DNA of 64,000 bases from Streptomyces hyaluromycini (GCF_002217755.1 NZ_BCFL01000018.1:248001-312000), one strand, 5' to 3'; counted from the first letter of the stretch, positions 1-8,766 are shown. Made by a program: numbers and translations. Notes: a model not told the origin generated them from the letters alone.

Positions 1-965
1 ACGTCGTGCGGGCCATCGAGGCGCTGCGCGACGGCGAGGCGAAGGTCTTCTTCGCGATGGGCGGCAACTTCGTCGGGGCCACCCCCGACACGGAGGTCAC
101 CGAGGCGGCGATGCGGCGCGCGCGGCTGACCGTGCACGTGTCGACGAAGCTCAACCGCTCGCACGTCGTCACCGGCGCGCGGGCGCTGATCCTGCCGACG
201 CTCGGCCGGACCGAGCGCGACCTCCAGGGCAGCGGCGAGCAGTTCGTCACGGTCGAGGACTCCATGGGCATGGTGCACGCCTCACGCGGCCGCCTGGAGC
301 CCGCGAGCCCGCACCTGCTGTCGGAGCCGGCGATCGTGTGCCGGCTGGCCCGCCGGGTGCTCAGCGAGAACAGCCGTACGCCGTGGCAGGAGTTCGAGAA
401 GGACTACGCGACGGTCCGCGACCGCATCGCGCGCGTGATCCCCGGCTTCGACGACTTCAACGCGCGCGTGGCGCACCCGGGCGGCTTCGCGCTCCCGCAC
501 GCCCCGCGCGACGAGCGCCGGTTCCCGACGGCCACCGGCAGGGCGAACTTCACGGCGGCCCCGGTGGAGTACCCCGAACTGCCCGAGGGCCGGCTGCTGT
601 TGCAGACGCTGCGCTCGCACGACCAGTACAACACCACGATCTACGGCCTGGACGACCGCTACCGGGGCATCAGGAACGGGCGCCGGGTGGTCCTGGTGAA
701 CCCGGAGGACGCCCGGCTGCTGGGCGTCGCCGACGGGGCGTACGTGGACCTGGTCGGCGAGTGGAAGGACGACGTGGAGCGCCGGGCGCCGGGCTTCCGG
801 GTGGTGCACTACCCGACCGCCCGGGGCTGCGCGGCCGCGTACTACCCGGAGACCAATGTGCTGGTGCCGCTCGACGCCACCGCGGACACCAGCAACACCC
901 CGGCCAGCAAGTCCGTGGTGATCCGTCTGGAGGCCGGTGTGCCGCACCCGAGGGCCGCCGTCTGA
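1..965 (+). CDS. Molybdopterin oxidoreductase, FdhF/YdeP-like alpha subunit (3' part)
   Basis: The gene enters from the left edge already in frame, so only the C-terminal ~320 residues are present and the Fe-S and catalytic regions are lost. The visible part has the end of the molybdopterin domain (FFAMGGNFVGATPD, VVTGARALILPTLGRTE) followed by a molybdopterin-dinucleotide binding domain from about residue 195 (LLLQTLRSHDQYNTTIYG, then ARLLGVADGAYVDLVGEW, then DTSNTPASKSVVIRLE near the end). This arrangement is typical of the formate dehydrogenase-like alpha subunits of the FdhF/YdeP family, which carry bis-MGD. The substrate cannot be told from this fragment. The stop codon TGA lies inside a 16-bp palindrome that may be an operator for the next gene. 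Confidence 0.88.
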   Translation, partial: VVRAIEALRDGEAKVFFAMGGNFVGATPDTEVTEAAMRRARLTVHVSTKLNRSHVVTGARALILPTLGRTERDLQGSGEQFVTVEDSMGMVHASRGRLEPASPHLLSEPAIVCRLARRVLSENSRTPWQEFEKDYATVRDRIARVIPGFDDFNARVAHPGGFALPHAPRDERRFPTATGRANFTAAPVEYPELPEGRLLLQTLRSHDQYNTTIYGLDDRYRGIRNGRRVVLVNPEDARLLGVADGAYVDLVGEWKDDVERRAPGFRVVHYPTARGCAAAYYPETNVLVPLDATADTSNTPASKSVVIRLEAGVPHPRAAV

Positions 966-977
966 GCGCCCGCTCAG
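962..977. promoter_or_regulatory. Palindrome 1, putative TetR-type operator half of a pair
   Basis: CTGAGCG-CC-CGCTCAG is a perfect 7-bp-arm inverted repeat overlapping the stop codon of the oxidoreductase gene. The same CTGAGC/GCTCAG core recurs at 1001-1020. The two centres are about 41 bp apart, close to four helical turns, so both would face the same side of the DNA. There is no T-tract after either, which argues against terminators. Confidence 0.5.
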
Positions 978-1000
978 TCCGTCTGGAAGAATCGGCGGCC

Positions 1001-1020
1001 GACTGAGCGTTTGCTCAGTC
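1001..1020. promoter_or_regulatory. Palindrome 2, putative TetR-type operator
   Basis: GACTGAGC-gttt-GCTCAGTC is a perfect 8-bp-arm palindrome 36 bp upstream of the thioesterase start. It shares its core with the palindrome at 962-977. The form (about 20 bp, dyad symmetric, close to the start codon) is typical of TetR-family operators. The regulator is not identifiable in the window. Confidence 0.55.
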
Positions 1021-1055
1021 GGGAGAGACAGCCGCACGACGAACGGAGCCGGCCC

Positions 1056-1541
1056 ATGGGCGAGCAGCAGCATGTGAAGTTCCCGCAGGAGGTCATCGAC
1101 GAGTACGCCGCGCTCGGTGTCGACCTGCGGGCCCTGTTCTCGGCGGGCCACCTCGGCAACCGCATGGGCGTGCAGATCGTGGAGGCCTCCGCGGAGCGGG
1201 TCGTCGGCACCATGCCGGTGGAGGGCAACACCCAGCCGTACGGGCTGCTGCACGGCGGTGCCAGCGCGGTGCTGGCGGAGACCCTGGGCTCGGTCGGTTC
1301 GATGCTGCACGGCGGCAGTGCGAAGATCGCGGTGGGTGTCGACCTGAACTGCACGCATCACCGCGGGGCCCGCTCCGGCCTGGTCACCGGTGTGGCCACG
1401 CCCGTCCACCGGGGGCGTTCGACGGCGACGTACGAGATCGTGATCAGCGACGAGGAGGGCCGGCGGGTGTGCACGGCCCGACTCACCTGCCTGCTGCGGG
1501 ACCTGGACGGCACGACGGCGGCCTCCGCGGTCCAGGCCTGA
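1056..1541 (+). CDS. PaaI-type hotdog thioesterase
   Basis: A 161-residue single-domain hotdog-fold thioesterase of the PaaI/EntH/MenI type. The signature region GLLHGGASAVLAETLGS (residues ~65-81) holds the HGG loop and the downstream acidic residue expected of the catalytic helix, and VDLNCTHHRGARSG is the next conserved strand. Such enzymes hydrolyse aryl- or acyl-CoA thioesters; substrate cannot be read from sequence. The ATG at 1056 is preferred because GAACGGAG lies 7-14 nt upstream; an in-frame extension to 1011 would run through the palindrome. Two matching palindromes upstream suggest repression by a TetR-family protein. Confidence 0.88.
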   Translation: MGEQQHVKFPQEVIDEYAALGVDLRALFSAGHLGNRMGVQIVEASAERVVGTMPVEGNTQPYGLLHGGASAVLAETLGSVGSMLHGGSAKIAVGVDLNCTHHRGARSGLVTGVATPVHRGRSTATYEIVISDEEGRRVCTARLTCLLRDLDGTTAASAVQA

Positions 1542-1599
1542 GGGCCACCCCGCGGCGCACCCATTGCTCCCCCGCCGTCCGCGCCCGTAACGTCGGTGC

Positions 1600-1986
1600 A
1601 TGGGACGGCGAGGAGGCGCCCTGCCGGGGCTGAGCGCAGTGGGGATCGGTCTGGCCCTGCTGACGGGCTGCGGCGCCCCCGGCGGCGCCGAGCGCGCCGC
1701 GGCGAGCTCCGCGACCCCGTCGGCGACCTCCGCCGCCGAGCTGTGCGCCACGATCGTGGCGCACTGGTCGCGCGAGGTCCTGGACAGCGGCACCTACGGC
1801 GACTACCAGTCGATGGGACTGTCGAACGGACAGTACGAGATCCTCCGGGACGTCGTGGACGCCGCGCGGGCCGTGAAACGCAGCCAGGGGGCCGCCGCCG
1901 CCGACCGGTTGATCGACCGCCGGTCACACGCCGCCTGCACCGAGCGGTACCGCCACGGCGTGCCGACGGGAGGCCCCTGGAGGTGA
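1600..1986 (+). CDS. Small putative lipoprotein
   Basis: A 128-residue protein with a short basic N-terminus (MGRRGG), a hydrophobic stretch and a lipobox LLTGC ending at about residue 24, so it should be lipidated and anchored outside the membrane. The mature part has a Ser/Ala/Thr-rich linker and then a helical region with two cysteines (ELCATIV, AACTERY) that could form a disulfide. I do not recognise a named family. Its stop overlaps the start of the next gene by 4 bp (GTGA), so the two are translationally coupled and probably act together at the membrane. Confidence 0.72.
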   Translation: MGRRGGALPGLSAVGIGLALLTGCGAPGGAERAAASSATPSATSAAELCATIVAHWSREVLDSGTYGDYQSMGLSNGQYEILRDVVDAARAVKRSQGAAAADRLIDRRSHAACTERYRHGVPTGGPWR

Positions 1987-2585
1987 GCGCAACGAGCGGC
2001 ATCGGCCCCGTCGAACCGGGCGAGGGCACCCGGACACGGGAGGTGCGGGACGCCCTTGAGACGGCCGCTCCTCCCCCGCACCCCGCCCGCCGCCGCATGG
2101 CCCTGGCCCTCGCCGCCGCGGCCGTCCTCGTCGCGGGCGGCGGCTATCTCGTCGCGACCCGCCCGCATCCCCCGGCGCCGGCACCCGCCGAAGTCCCCTA
2201 CCCCGCACAGACGGTGGCGTTCGCCTTCCTGGACGGCCGGGCAACTCCCCCCGGCGCCCCGCCCCGCAGCTTCAGCTTCGCGGTACGGATGACCGTGACG
2301 GACGGGCCGCCGGTCACCGTACCCAGGGTGACCCAGCCCTACGCGGGCCTCACGCTGACCGAGTCGCCGCCCACCCCCTTTCGGACAGAAGCGGGCTCAT
2401 CACGCGAGATCACGATCACGATGCATGTGACCGATTGCAGAACAGTTCCGAAGGATGCCGGACTTCCTTTCCTGGACGTAACCCTGCGTAATACCCGCGC
2501 AATACAGGTGCAGAGTTTCATCCTGGGCCCCCGCTACGCACAGCACCTCTCACACGCCCTGAAAGTCGCCTGTAGCAACAGTTAG
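1983..2585 (+). CDS. Membrane-anchored secreted protein of unknown function
   Basis: A 200-residue protein beginning with GTG at 1983, overlapping the lipoprotein gene by 4 bp. Residues 1-38 are cytosolic and end in Pro/His/Arg (APPPHPARRR). One transmembrane or signal segment follows (MALALAAAAVLVAGGGYLVA), then a Pro-rich linker and an outer domain of about 140 residues with beta-rich character and two cysteines (VTDCRTV, KVACSNS). No known domain is recognised. Base composition is lower in GC towards the 3' end (around 2380-2585), unlike its neighbours. Function is unknown. Confidence 0.7.
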   Translation: MSATSGIGPVEPGEGTRTREVRDALETAAPPPHPARRRMALALAAAAVLVAGGGYLVATRPHPPAPAPAEVPYPAQTVAFAFLDGRATPPGAPPRSFSFAVRMTVTDGPPVTVPRVTQPYAGLTLTESPPTPFRTEAGSSREITITMHVTDCRTVPKDAGLPFLDVTLRNTRAIQVQSFILGPRYAQHLSHALKVACSNS

Positions 2586-2890
2586 CAACCATTCCGGGTA
2601 ATCACCAAAACGCCTGAGACGCCTGATCCGACGACCGCCGGTCCTGCGGGTTCTCACGATGCGGACAGGGCGAATCGGCCTGAATTCCACTCTTCTCCGC
2701 ACCGTGTACCGCTCTGCATTACCTCGTGTCATAACAAGAGCGTCACAGCATGGGTCAGACCCTCCTCCACATTCCCCCCACCCGCCTAGAGTCACGGCCA
2801 GTCACGACACCGACGGATTCTCTCCGCGACCGGGGGGCGTGACTCGACCGCTTCCACGGGGATGCGGTTGTTCAGGGGAAAGGACTGATC
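2586..2890. other. Non-coding stretch upstream of livK
   Basis: About 305 bp without a credible gene and clearly less GC-rich than the rest, as expected of a promoter region. TAGAGT at about 2790 resembles a -10 hexamer but no convincing -35 is seen. AAAGGA just before the GTG at 2891 is the ribosome binding site. No riboswitch-like structure was recognised. Confidence 0.4.
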
Positions 2891-4126
2891 GTGCGTCAAC
2901 GTTCGCTCATCGCCATCACCGCCGCGCTGGCAGCGGGAGCACTCACCCTCACGGCCTGCGGTTCGCGAGACAGCGGCGACAAGGGCTCCGACTCCGGCAG
3001 TGGCACCACCGTCACCATCGGCGTCGACGCTCCTCTGACCGGCGACCTGTCCGCGCTCGGCCTGGGTATCAAGAACTCGGTGGACCTGGCGGTCAAGCAG
3101 GCCAACAAGAAGAAGTACGTCTCCGGCGTCACGTTCAAGATCGAGGCCAAGGACGACCAGGCCCAGCCCTCCTCCGGCCAGGCCAACGCCTCCGCCTTCG
3201 TCAGCGACAGCAGTGTCTACGGCGTGGTCGGCCCGCTGAACTCCTCGGTCGCCCAGTCGATGCAGAAGGTGTTCGACGACGCGAAGCTGGTCGAGGTCTC
3301 CCCGGCCAACACCAACCCGGCGCTGACCCAGGGCGACAACTGGCAGACGTCGAAGTCGCGGCCGTACAAGTCGTACTTCCGTACCGCGACCACGGACGCC
3401 ATCCAGGGCCCGTACGCCGCGCAGTACGTCTACAACACGGCGAAGCTGACCAAGGCCTTCATCATCGACGACAAGAAGACCTACGGCGCCGGCCTCGCCG
3501 CCACCTTCACCGGCGAGTTCAAGAAGCTCGGCGGCAAGGTGGTCGGCACCGAGCACATCAACCCCGACTCCAAGGACTACTCCGCGGTCGTCACCAAGGT
3601 GAAGAACTCGGGCGCCACCGTGGTCTACTACGGCGGCGAGTACCCGCAGGCCGGTCCGCTGAGCAAGCAGCTCAAGGCCGCGGGCGCCAAGATCCCGCTG
3701 GTCGGCGGTGACGGCATCTACGCCGACGACTACATCAAGCTGGCGGGCACCGCGGCCGCCGGTGACATGGCCACCTCGGTCGGCGCGCCGGTCGAGACCC
3801 TCGCCTCCGCCAAGGAGTTCGTCGACAACTACAAGGCGGGCGGCTACTCGGAGGCGTACGGCGCCTACGGCGGCTACTCCTACGACTCCGCCTGGGCGAT
3901 CATCGAGGCCGTGAAGAAGGTCGTCGACGACAACGGCGGCAAGCTGCCGTCCGACGCCCGCGCGAAGATCACCGCCGCGGTGCAGAACGTCTCCTTCGAC
4001 GGTGTGACCGGCAAGGTCTCCTTCGACGAGTACGGTGACGCGACCAACAAGCAGCTCACCGTCTACAAGGTCGACGGCGGGGCTTGGAAGGCAGCCACCT
4101 CGGGCACGTACACGCCGAGCAGCTGA
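2891..4126 (+). CDS. livK: Branched-chain amino acid ABC transporter, substrate-binding lipoprotein
   Basis: A 411-residue periplasmic-binding-type (fold I, LivJ/LivK family) lipoprotein. The signal peptide ends in the lipobox LTAC at residues ~20-23, so it is tethered to the outer face of the membrane. The mature protein starts its receptor domain at VTIGVDAPLTGDLSALGLG and shows the family segments VYGVVGPLNSSVAQSM and ATVVYYGGEYPQAGPL. Start GTG at 2891 follows AAAGGA. It heads the livKHMGF operon and is separated from livH by a 114-bp gap holding a strong hairpin, a usual arrangement that raises binding-protein expression above that of the membrane components. Ligand is probably Leu/Ile/Val, but related receptors bind other amino acids or amides. 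Confidence 0.93.
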   Translation: MRQRSLIAITAALAAGALTLTACGSRDSGDKGSDSGSGTTVTIGVDAPLTGDLSALGLGIKNSVDLAVKQANKKKYVSGVTFKIEAKDDQAQPSSGQANASAFVSDSSVYGVVGPLNSSVAQSMQKVFDDAKLVEVSPANTNPALTQGDNWQTSKSRPYKSYFRTATTDAIQGPYAAQYVYNTAKLTKAFIIDDKKTYGAGLAATFTGEFKKLGGKVVGTEHINPDSKDYSAVVTKVKNSGATVVYYGGEYPQAGPLSKQLKAAGAKIPLVGGDGIYADDYIKLAGTAAAGDMATSVGAPVETLASAKEFVDNYKAGGYSEAYGAYGGYSYDSAWAIIEAVKKVVDDNGGKLPSDARAKITAAVQNVSFDGVTGKVSFDEYGDATNKQLTVYKVDGGAWKAATSGTYTPSS

Positions 4127-4150
4127 CCCACACCCGCACGCATCACCGAG

Positions 4151-4186
4151 CCGCGCGGGGCGCTGTTCCACTGGCGCCCCGCGCGG
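4151..4186 (+). terminator. Intercistronic hairpin between livK and livH
   Basis: A perfect 13-bp stem (CCGCGCGGGGCGC at 4151-4163 paired with 4174-4186) with a 10-nt loop and no T-tract. It probably acts as a partial terminator or 3' stabiliser that leaves more livK mRNA than livHMGF mRNA. Confidence 0.6.
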
Positions 4187-4240
4187 ACTCGCATCCGGCC
4201 TCATCCGTCGAAACTTTCCGAACGTCTCGGAGGACATGCG

Positions 4241-5173
4241 GTGAACGAACTGCCGCAGCAGCTGGTCAACGGCCTGCTACTGGGATCCATGTACGGGCTG
4301 GTCGCCATTGGCTACACGATGGTCTATGGCATCGTCCAGCTCATCAACTTCGCCCACGGCGAGATCTTCATGACCGGCGCCTTCGGCGCGCTCACGGTCT
4401 ACGCGTATGTACTGCCCGGCGGCACCTCGATGTGGATAGCTCTCCCGCTGATGCTGGTGGGCGCGATCATCGTCGCCGTCCTGGTCGCCGTCGGAGCGGA
4501 ACGGTTCGCCTACCGCCCCCTGCGCACCGCGCCGCGTCTCGCCCCCCTCATCACCGCCATCGGCCTCTCCCTGGCCCTGCAGCAGGCGGTGTGGGCCTGG
4601 TACCCCGAGGCGAAGTCCGCCCGTACCTTCCCGACCATCCCGGGCGGGCCCTTCAACATCGGCAACGTGACGATCCAGACCGGTGACATCTTCCTGGTGG
4701 TCGTGGCCCCGCTCAGCATGGCCTTCCTCGCATACTTCGTGATGCGCACCCGCACCGGCCGCGGCATGCAGGCCACCGCCCAGGATCCGGACACCGCGAA
4801 GCTGATGGGCGTCAACACCGACCGCATCATCGTGATCGCGTTCGCCCTCGGTGCCGCCTTCGCCGCCATCGGCGGTGTCGCCTACGGCCTCAAGTACGGC
4901 CAGATCGACTTCAAGATGGGCTTCCTGCTCGGTCTGAAGGCCTTCACCGCGGCCGTCCTCGGCGGTATCGGCAACATCTACGGCGCCATGCTCGGCGGCC
5001 TCGTCCTCGGTGTCGCCGAGGCCCTGTCGACCGCCTACATCTCGGACATCCCCGGCATGGACAAGTTCGGCAGCCAGTCCTGGGCCGACGTCTGGGCGTT
5101 CGTACTCCTCATCCTCGTACTGCTGTTCAGACCACAGGGTCTGCTCGGCGAACGCGTCGCGGACAGGGCGTGA
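4241..5173 (+). CDS. livH: Branched-chain amino acid ABC transporter permease LivH
   Basis: A 310-residue integral membrane permease with about eight hydrophobic helices. The opening QQLVNGLLLGSMYGLVAIGY and the motif YGIVQLINFAHGEIFM (residues ~28-43) are hallmarks of LivH; GAAFAAIGGVAYGLKYG and FTAAVLGGIGNIYGAMLGG form the conserved permease loop that contacts the ATPase. The GTG start at 4241 follows GGAGGA; the upstream ATG is closed by a TGA. Its stop overlaps the livM start. Confidence 0.94.
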   Translation: MNELPQQLVNGLLLGSMYGLVAIGYTMVYGIVQLINFAHGEIFMTGAFGALTVYAYVLPGGTSMWIALPLMLVGAIIVAVLVAVGAERFAYRPLRTAPRLAPLITAIGLSLALQQAVWAWYPEAKSARTFPTIPGGPFNIGNVTIQTGDIFLVVVAPLSMAFLAYFVMRTRTGRGMQATAQDPDTAKLMGVNTDRIIVIAFALGAAFAAIGGVAYGLKYGQIDFKMGFLLGLKAFTAAVLGGIGNIYGAMLGGLVLGVAEALSTAYISDIPGMDKFGSQSWADVWAFVLLILVLLFRPQGLLGERVADRA

Positions 5174-7020
5174 CACCGATGACCACAGAGACCACCGCAT
5201 CCGAGACTCCCGAGACCCCGGAGACCGCGAGCGCCCCGGCGCCCGCAGCGTCCGGTCTGATCGGACTGCCGGCCCCGCTCGGCCGCGCCCTCGCCACCGG
5301 CGGCGGCATCCTCGCCGTCGTCTCCGCGTTCATGTCGTGGACCTGGACCTCCGCCTTCCCCGGCGACCTCACCGTCTACGGCTACCCGGGCGGCCTGCAG
5401 GTCCTGGTGCTGATCGGCGGCATCCTCACCACCCTGTTCGGCCTCGCCTCCTACGGCGTCAGGGGCCTGGGCGCACTGACGCCGGGCAGCGCCGACAGCG
5501 CGCTGAAGATGGCGGCGCTGGGTACCTTCGGCACCGCCTGGTACACCGTCATCGCCATCAGCGACGAGCTCGGCGGTGTGGTGAACCTGGACCCGGGTGG
5601 CTTCGTCGTCGCGATCGCCACCCTGGCCGCCGTGATCGGTGCGCTGGCCCTGCCGTTCGAGCGGCCGGAGCCCGACCCGGTCGACCCGGACGACACCGGC
5701 TGGGAGCTCTTCAAGCACAACTCCCGCCAGAACTGGACCAACTTCCGCGCGGCCTTCGCCACCAAGGCGCCGGCCCCGGCGCCCACGCTGCCGTCCTGGG
5801 CCGAGATCCTCGTCATCATCGCGGCCATGGCCGTGGGCCTGTTCGTCTTCAGCTACGGCATCGGCACCGCGTACGACGAGCTGTTCATCGGCTTCCTGAT
5901 CATGGCCGGCTTCGGTTTCGCCTCCCTCTCCAAGGCCGGGATCGTGGCCCGCGTCTCGGCGATCACCGCGAAGCACCGCAACATCACCATGATCGGCGCC
6001 TTCGTCGCCGCCGCGGCCTTCCCGTTCACCCAGTCCAACGACCAGTACGCGACGATCGGCGTCTACATCCTGATCTTCGCGACGGTCGCGCTCGGCCTGA
6101 ACATCGTCGTCGGCCTCGCCGGCCTCCTCGACCTCGGTTACGTCGCCTTCCTCGGTGTCGGCGCCTACACCGCGGCCCTGGTCTCCGGCTCGCCGTCGTC
6201 GCCGCTGCACGTGCAGTGGCCGTTCTGGGCGTCGGCGCTGCTCGGTGCGGTCGTCGCGATGATCTTCGGTGTCGTGATCGGCGCGCCGACGCTGCGACTG
6301 CGCGGCGACTACCTGGCCATCGTGACGCTCGGCTTCGGTGAGATCTTCCGTATCACCGTCCTGAACCTGGACGGCACCTCGGGCCCGGACGTCACCAACG
6401 GCTCCAACGGCATCTCGTCGATCCCGAACCTGAACATCCTCGGCTTCGACTTCGGCGCCCAGCACCAGATCCTCGGCTCCACCATCGGCCGGTTCGCCAA
6501 CTACCTGCTGCTGATGCTGATCATCACGCTCATCGTGGTCATCGTCTTCCGGCGCAGCAGCGACTCCCGGATCGGCCGCGCCTGGGTCGCCATCCGCGAG
6601 GACGAGACCGCCGCACTCGCCATGGGCATCAACGGCTTCCGGGTCAAGCTCATCGCCTTCGCCCTGGGCGCCTGCCTGGCCGGCCTCTCCGGCTCGGTCC
6701 AGGCCCACGTCACCTACACGGTGACCCCGGAGCAGTACCAGTTCGCCTACGTCGTGCCGCCCAACTCGGCGTTCCTGCTGGCCGCGGTGGTCCTCGGCGG
6801 CATGGGCACCATCTCCGGCCCGCTCGTCGGCGCCTCCCTGCTGTACCTGATCCCGGCCAAGCTCCAGTTCCTCGGCGACTACCAGCTCTTCGCCTTCGGC
6901 GTCACGCTCATCCTGCTGATGCGCTTCCGCCCTGAGGGCCTCATCCCCAACCGGCGCCGCCAGCTCGAGTTCCACGAAGAGGCCGAAGCGCCCGCCGTCC
7001 TCACCAAGGCAGGGGCCTGA
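5170..7020 (+). CDS. livM: Branched-chain amino acid ABC transporter permease LivM, long form
   Basis: A 616-residue permease, longer than typical bacterial LivM (about 350-420). The first ~210 residues carry extra hydrophobic segments plus a charged stretch (EPDPVDPDDTGWELFKHN) and are not part of the canonical permease. The LivM core starts at about residue 290 (ALGLNIVVGLAGLLDLGYVAF) and includes RLRGDYLAIVTLGFGEI and the EAA-like loop GMGTISGPLVGASLLY. GTG at 5170 gives a 4-bp overlap with livH; an ATG three codons later is an alternative start. The long N-terminus appears to be a feature of the actinobacterial version and is not a fusion error, since the frame and codon use are uniform. 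Confidence 0.92.
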   Translation: MTPMTTETTASETPETPETASAPAPAASGLIGLPAPLGRALATGGGILAVVSAFMSWTWTSAFPGDLTVYGYPGGLQVLVLIGGILTTLFGLASYGVRGLGALTPGSADSALKMAALGTFGTAWYTVIAISDELGGVVNLDPGGFVVAIATLAAVIGALALPFERPEPDPVDPDDTGWELFKHNSRQNWTNFRAAFATKAPAPAPTLPSWAEILVIIAAMAVGLFVFSYGIGTAYDELFIGFLIMAGFGFASLSKAGIVARVSAITAKHRNITMIGAFVAAAAFPFTQSNDQYATIGVYILIFATVALGLNIVVGLAGLLDLGYVAFLGVGAYTAALVSGSPSSPLHVQWPFWASALLGAVVAMIFGVVIGAPTLRLRGDYLAIVTLGFGEIFRITVLNLDGTSGPDVTNGSNGISSIPNLNILGFDFGAQHQILGSTIGRFANYLLLMLIITLIVVIVFRRSSDSRIGRAWVAIREDETAALAMGINGFRVKLIAFALGACLAGLSGSVQAHVTYTVTPEQYQFAYVVPPNSAFLLAAVVLGGMGTISGPLVGASLLYLIPAKLQFLGDYQLFAFGVTLILLMRFRPEGLIPNRRRQLEFHEEAEAPAVLTKAGA

Positions 7021-7025
7021 CCACG

Positions 7026-7943
7026 ATGACCACGGAAACCCCCATCCCGGACACCGCCCCCGCCGCCCCCGGCGAGGTCGTGCTCGACGCCCGCGGTGTG
7101 ACCATGCGCTTCGGCGGTCTGACCGCCGTCCGCAATGTCGACTTCACCGTCCGCAGCGGCGAGATCGTCGGCCTGATCGGCCCCAACGGAGCCGGCAAGA
7201 CGACCTTCTTCAACTGCCTGACCGGCCTCTACATCCCCACCGAGGGCGAGGTCCGCTACAAGGGCCAGGTCCTGCCGCCGAAGTCCTTCAAGGTCACGGC
7301 GGCCGGCATCGCCCGTACCTTCCAGAACATCCGGCTGTTCGCCAACATGACGGTCCTGGAGAACGTCCTGGTCGGCCGCCACACCCGCACCAAGGAGGGT
7401 CTCTGGTCGGCCCTGCTGCGGGGCCCCGGCTTCCACCGCGCCGAGGCGGCCTCCCGGGCCCGCGCCATGGAACTCCTGGAGTTCGTGGGCCTGGAGAAGA
7501 AGGCCGAGCACCTCGCCCGCAACCTGCCCTACGGCGAACAGCGCAAGCTGGAGATCGCCCGCGCGCTGGCGAGCGAGCCGGGGCTGCTGCTCCTCGACGA
7601 GCCGACGGCCGGCATGAACCCGCAGGAGACCCGCACCACCGAGGAACTGGTCTTCGCGATCCGCGACAAGGGCATCGCCGTGCTCGTCATCGAGCACGAC
7701 ATGCGCTTCATCTTCAACCTGTGCGACCGGGTCGCCGTCCTGGTGCAGGGCGAGAAGCTCGTCGAGGGCGACAGCGCGACCGTGCAGGGCGACGAGCGGG
7801 TCATCGCCGCGTACCTGGGCGAGCCGTTCGAGAACGCGCCGGGCGACGAGGAGGTCGCCGAGGTCGAGGCGGCGGAAGCGGCGGCCGAGCCCGAAGCCGA
7901 CAACACGTCCGACGCCGTGCCCGGCAAGGAGAACGACCGATGA
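7026..7943 (+). CDS. livG: Branched-chain amino acid ABC transporter ATP-binding protein LivG
   Basis: A 305-residue ABC ATPase. Walker A is GPNGAGKTT (residues ~53-61), the Q-loop region is ARTFQNIRLF, the signature is the LivG-type LPYGEQRKLEIARAL, and Walker B is LLLLDEPTAGMNP, followed by the switch His in VIEHDM. A C-terminal Glu/Ala-rich tail of about 40 residues (EEVAEVEAAEAAAEPEAD) is extra to the family and probably disordered. It starts 5 nt after livM and overlaps livF by 4 bp (ATGA). Confidence 0.94.
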   Translation: MTTETPIPDTAPAAPGEVVLDARGVTMRFGGLTAVRNVDFTVRSGEIVGLIGPNGAGKTTFFNCLTGLYIPTEGEVRYKGQVLPPKSFKVTAAGIARTFQNIRLFANMTVLENVLVGRHTRTKEGLWSALLRGPGFHRAEAASRARAMELLEFVGLEKKAEHLARNLPYGEQRKLEIARALASEPGLLLLDEPTAGMNPQETRTTEELVFAIRDKGIAVLVIEHDMRFIFNLCDRVAVLVQGEKLVEGDSATVQGDERVIAAYLGEPFENAPGDEEVAEVEAAEAAAEPEADNTSDAVPGKENDR

Positions 7944-8656
7944 CCGCACTGCTCGAAGTAGAGGACCTGCGGGTCGCCTACGGCAAGATCGAGGCCGTCA
8001 AGGGCATCTCCTTCAAGGTCGAGGCCGGCCAGGTCGTCACCCTGATCGGCACCAACGGCGCCGGCAAGACGACGACCCTGCGTACGCTGTCCGGGCTGCT
8101 CAAGCCGGTCGGCGGGCAGATCCGGTTCAACGGCAAGTCGCTGAAGAAGGTCCCGGCCCACCAGGTGGTCTCGCTGGGCCTCGCCCACTCCCCCGAGGGG
8201 CGGCACATCTTCCCGCGCATGACCATCGAGGACAACCTGCGCCTCGGTGCGTTCCTGCGCAGCGACAAGCCGGGCATCGAGAAGGACATCCAGCGGGCCT
8301 ACGAGCTCTTCCCGATCCTGGGCGAGCGGCGCAAGCAGGCCGCGGGCACCCTCTCGGGCGGTGAGCAGCAGATGCTGGCGATGGGGCGCGCGCTGATGTC
8401 CCAGCCGAAGCTGCTGATGCTGGACGAGCCGTCGATGGGGCTGTCGCCGATCATGATGCAGAAGATCATGGCGACGATCGCCGAGCTGAAGTCGCAGGGT
8501 ACGACGATTCTGCTGGTCGAGCAGAACGCGCAGGCGGCGCTGTCGCTGGCCGACCAGGGGCATGTGATGGAGGTCGGCAACATCGTGCTGTCGGGCAGCG
8601 GGCAGGATCTGCTGACCGATGAGTCGGTGCGGAAGGCCTATTTGGGTGAGGACTAG
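7940..8656 (+). CDS. livF: Branched-chain amino acid ABC transporter ATP-binding protein LivF
   Basis: A 238-residue ABC ATPase, standard length for LivF. Walker A is GTNGAGKTT, the region LAHSPEGRHIFPRMTIEDNL is typical of LivF, the signature is TLSGGEQQMLAMGRAL, and Walker B is LLMLDEPSMGLSP. It pairs with LivG as the heterodimeric motor of the importer. ATG at 7940 overlaps the livG stop. It is the last gene of the operon and is followed by a dispersed repeat and then a strong terminator. Confidence 0.94.
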   Translation: MTALLEVEDLRVAYGKIEAVKGISFKVEAGQVVTLIGTNGAGKTTTLRTLSGLLKPVGGQIRFNGKSLKKVPAHQVVSLGLAHSPEGRHIFPRMTIEDNLRLGAFLRSDKPGIEKDIQRAYELFPILGERRKQAAGTLSGGEQQMLAMGRALMSQPKLLMLDEPSMGLSPIMMQKIMATIAELKSQGTTILLVEQNAQAALSLADQGHVMEVGNIVLSGSGQDLLTDESVRKAYLGED

Positions 8657-8680
8657 GTCGTCGGTCGGCTGACTGACGGT

Positions 8681-8747
8681 GGGGGCTGGTCGCGCCCACG
8701 CGGCGGAGCCGCACATCGATAACAGCCCCGCGCCCCTGAAGGGGCGC
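8681..8747 (+). repeat. Dispersed double-hairpin repeat, copy A
   Basis: Contains GGCTGGTCGCGCCCACG, a GCGGC-GGA-GCCGC hairpin, ATCGAT, CAGCCCCGCGCCCC and the closing hairpin GCGCCCCT-ga-AGGGGCGC. The same layout recurs at 24406, 35549, 49700 and 60343. It lies between livF and the shared terminator, in the gap between convergent genes. Confidence 0.8.
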
Positions 8748-8766
8748 TCCCCTTGGCGGCGCTACA

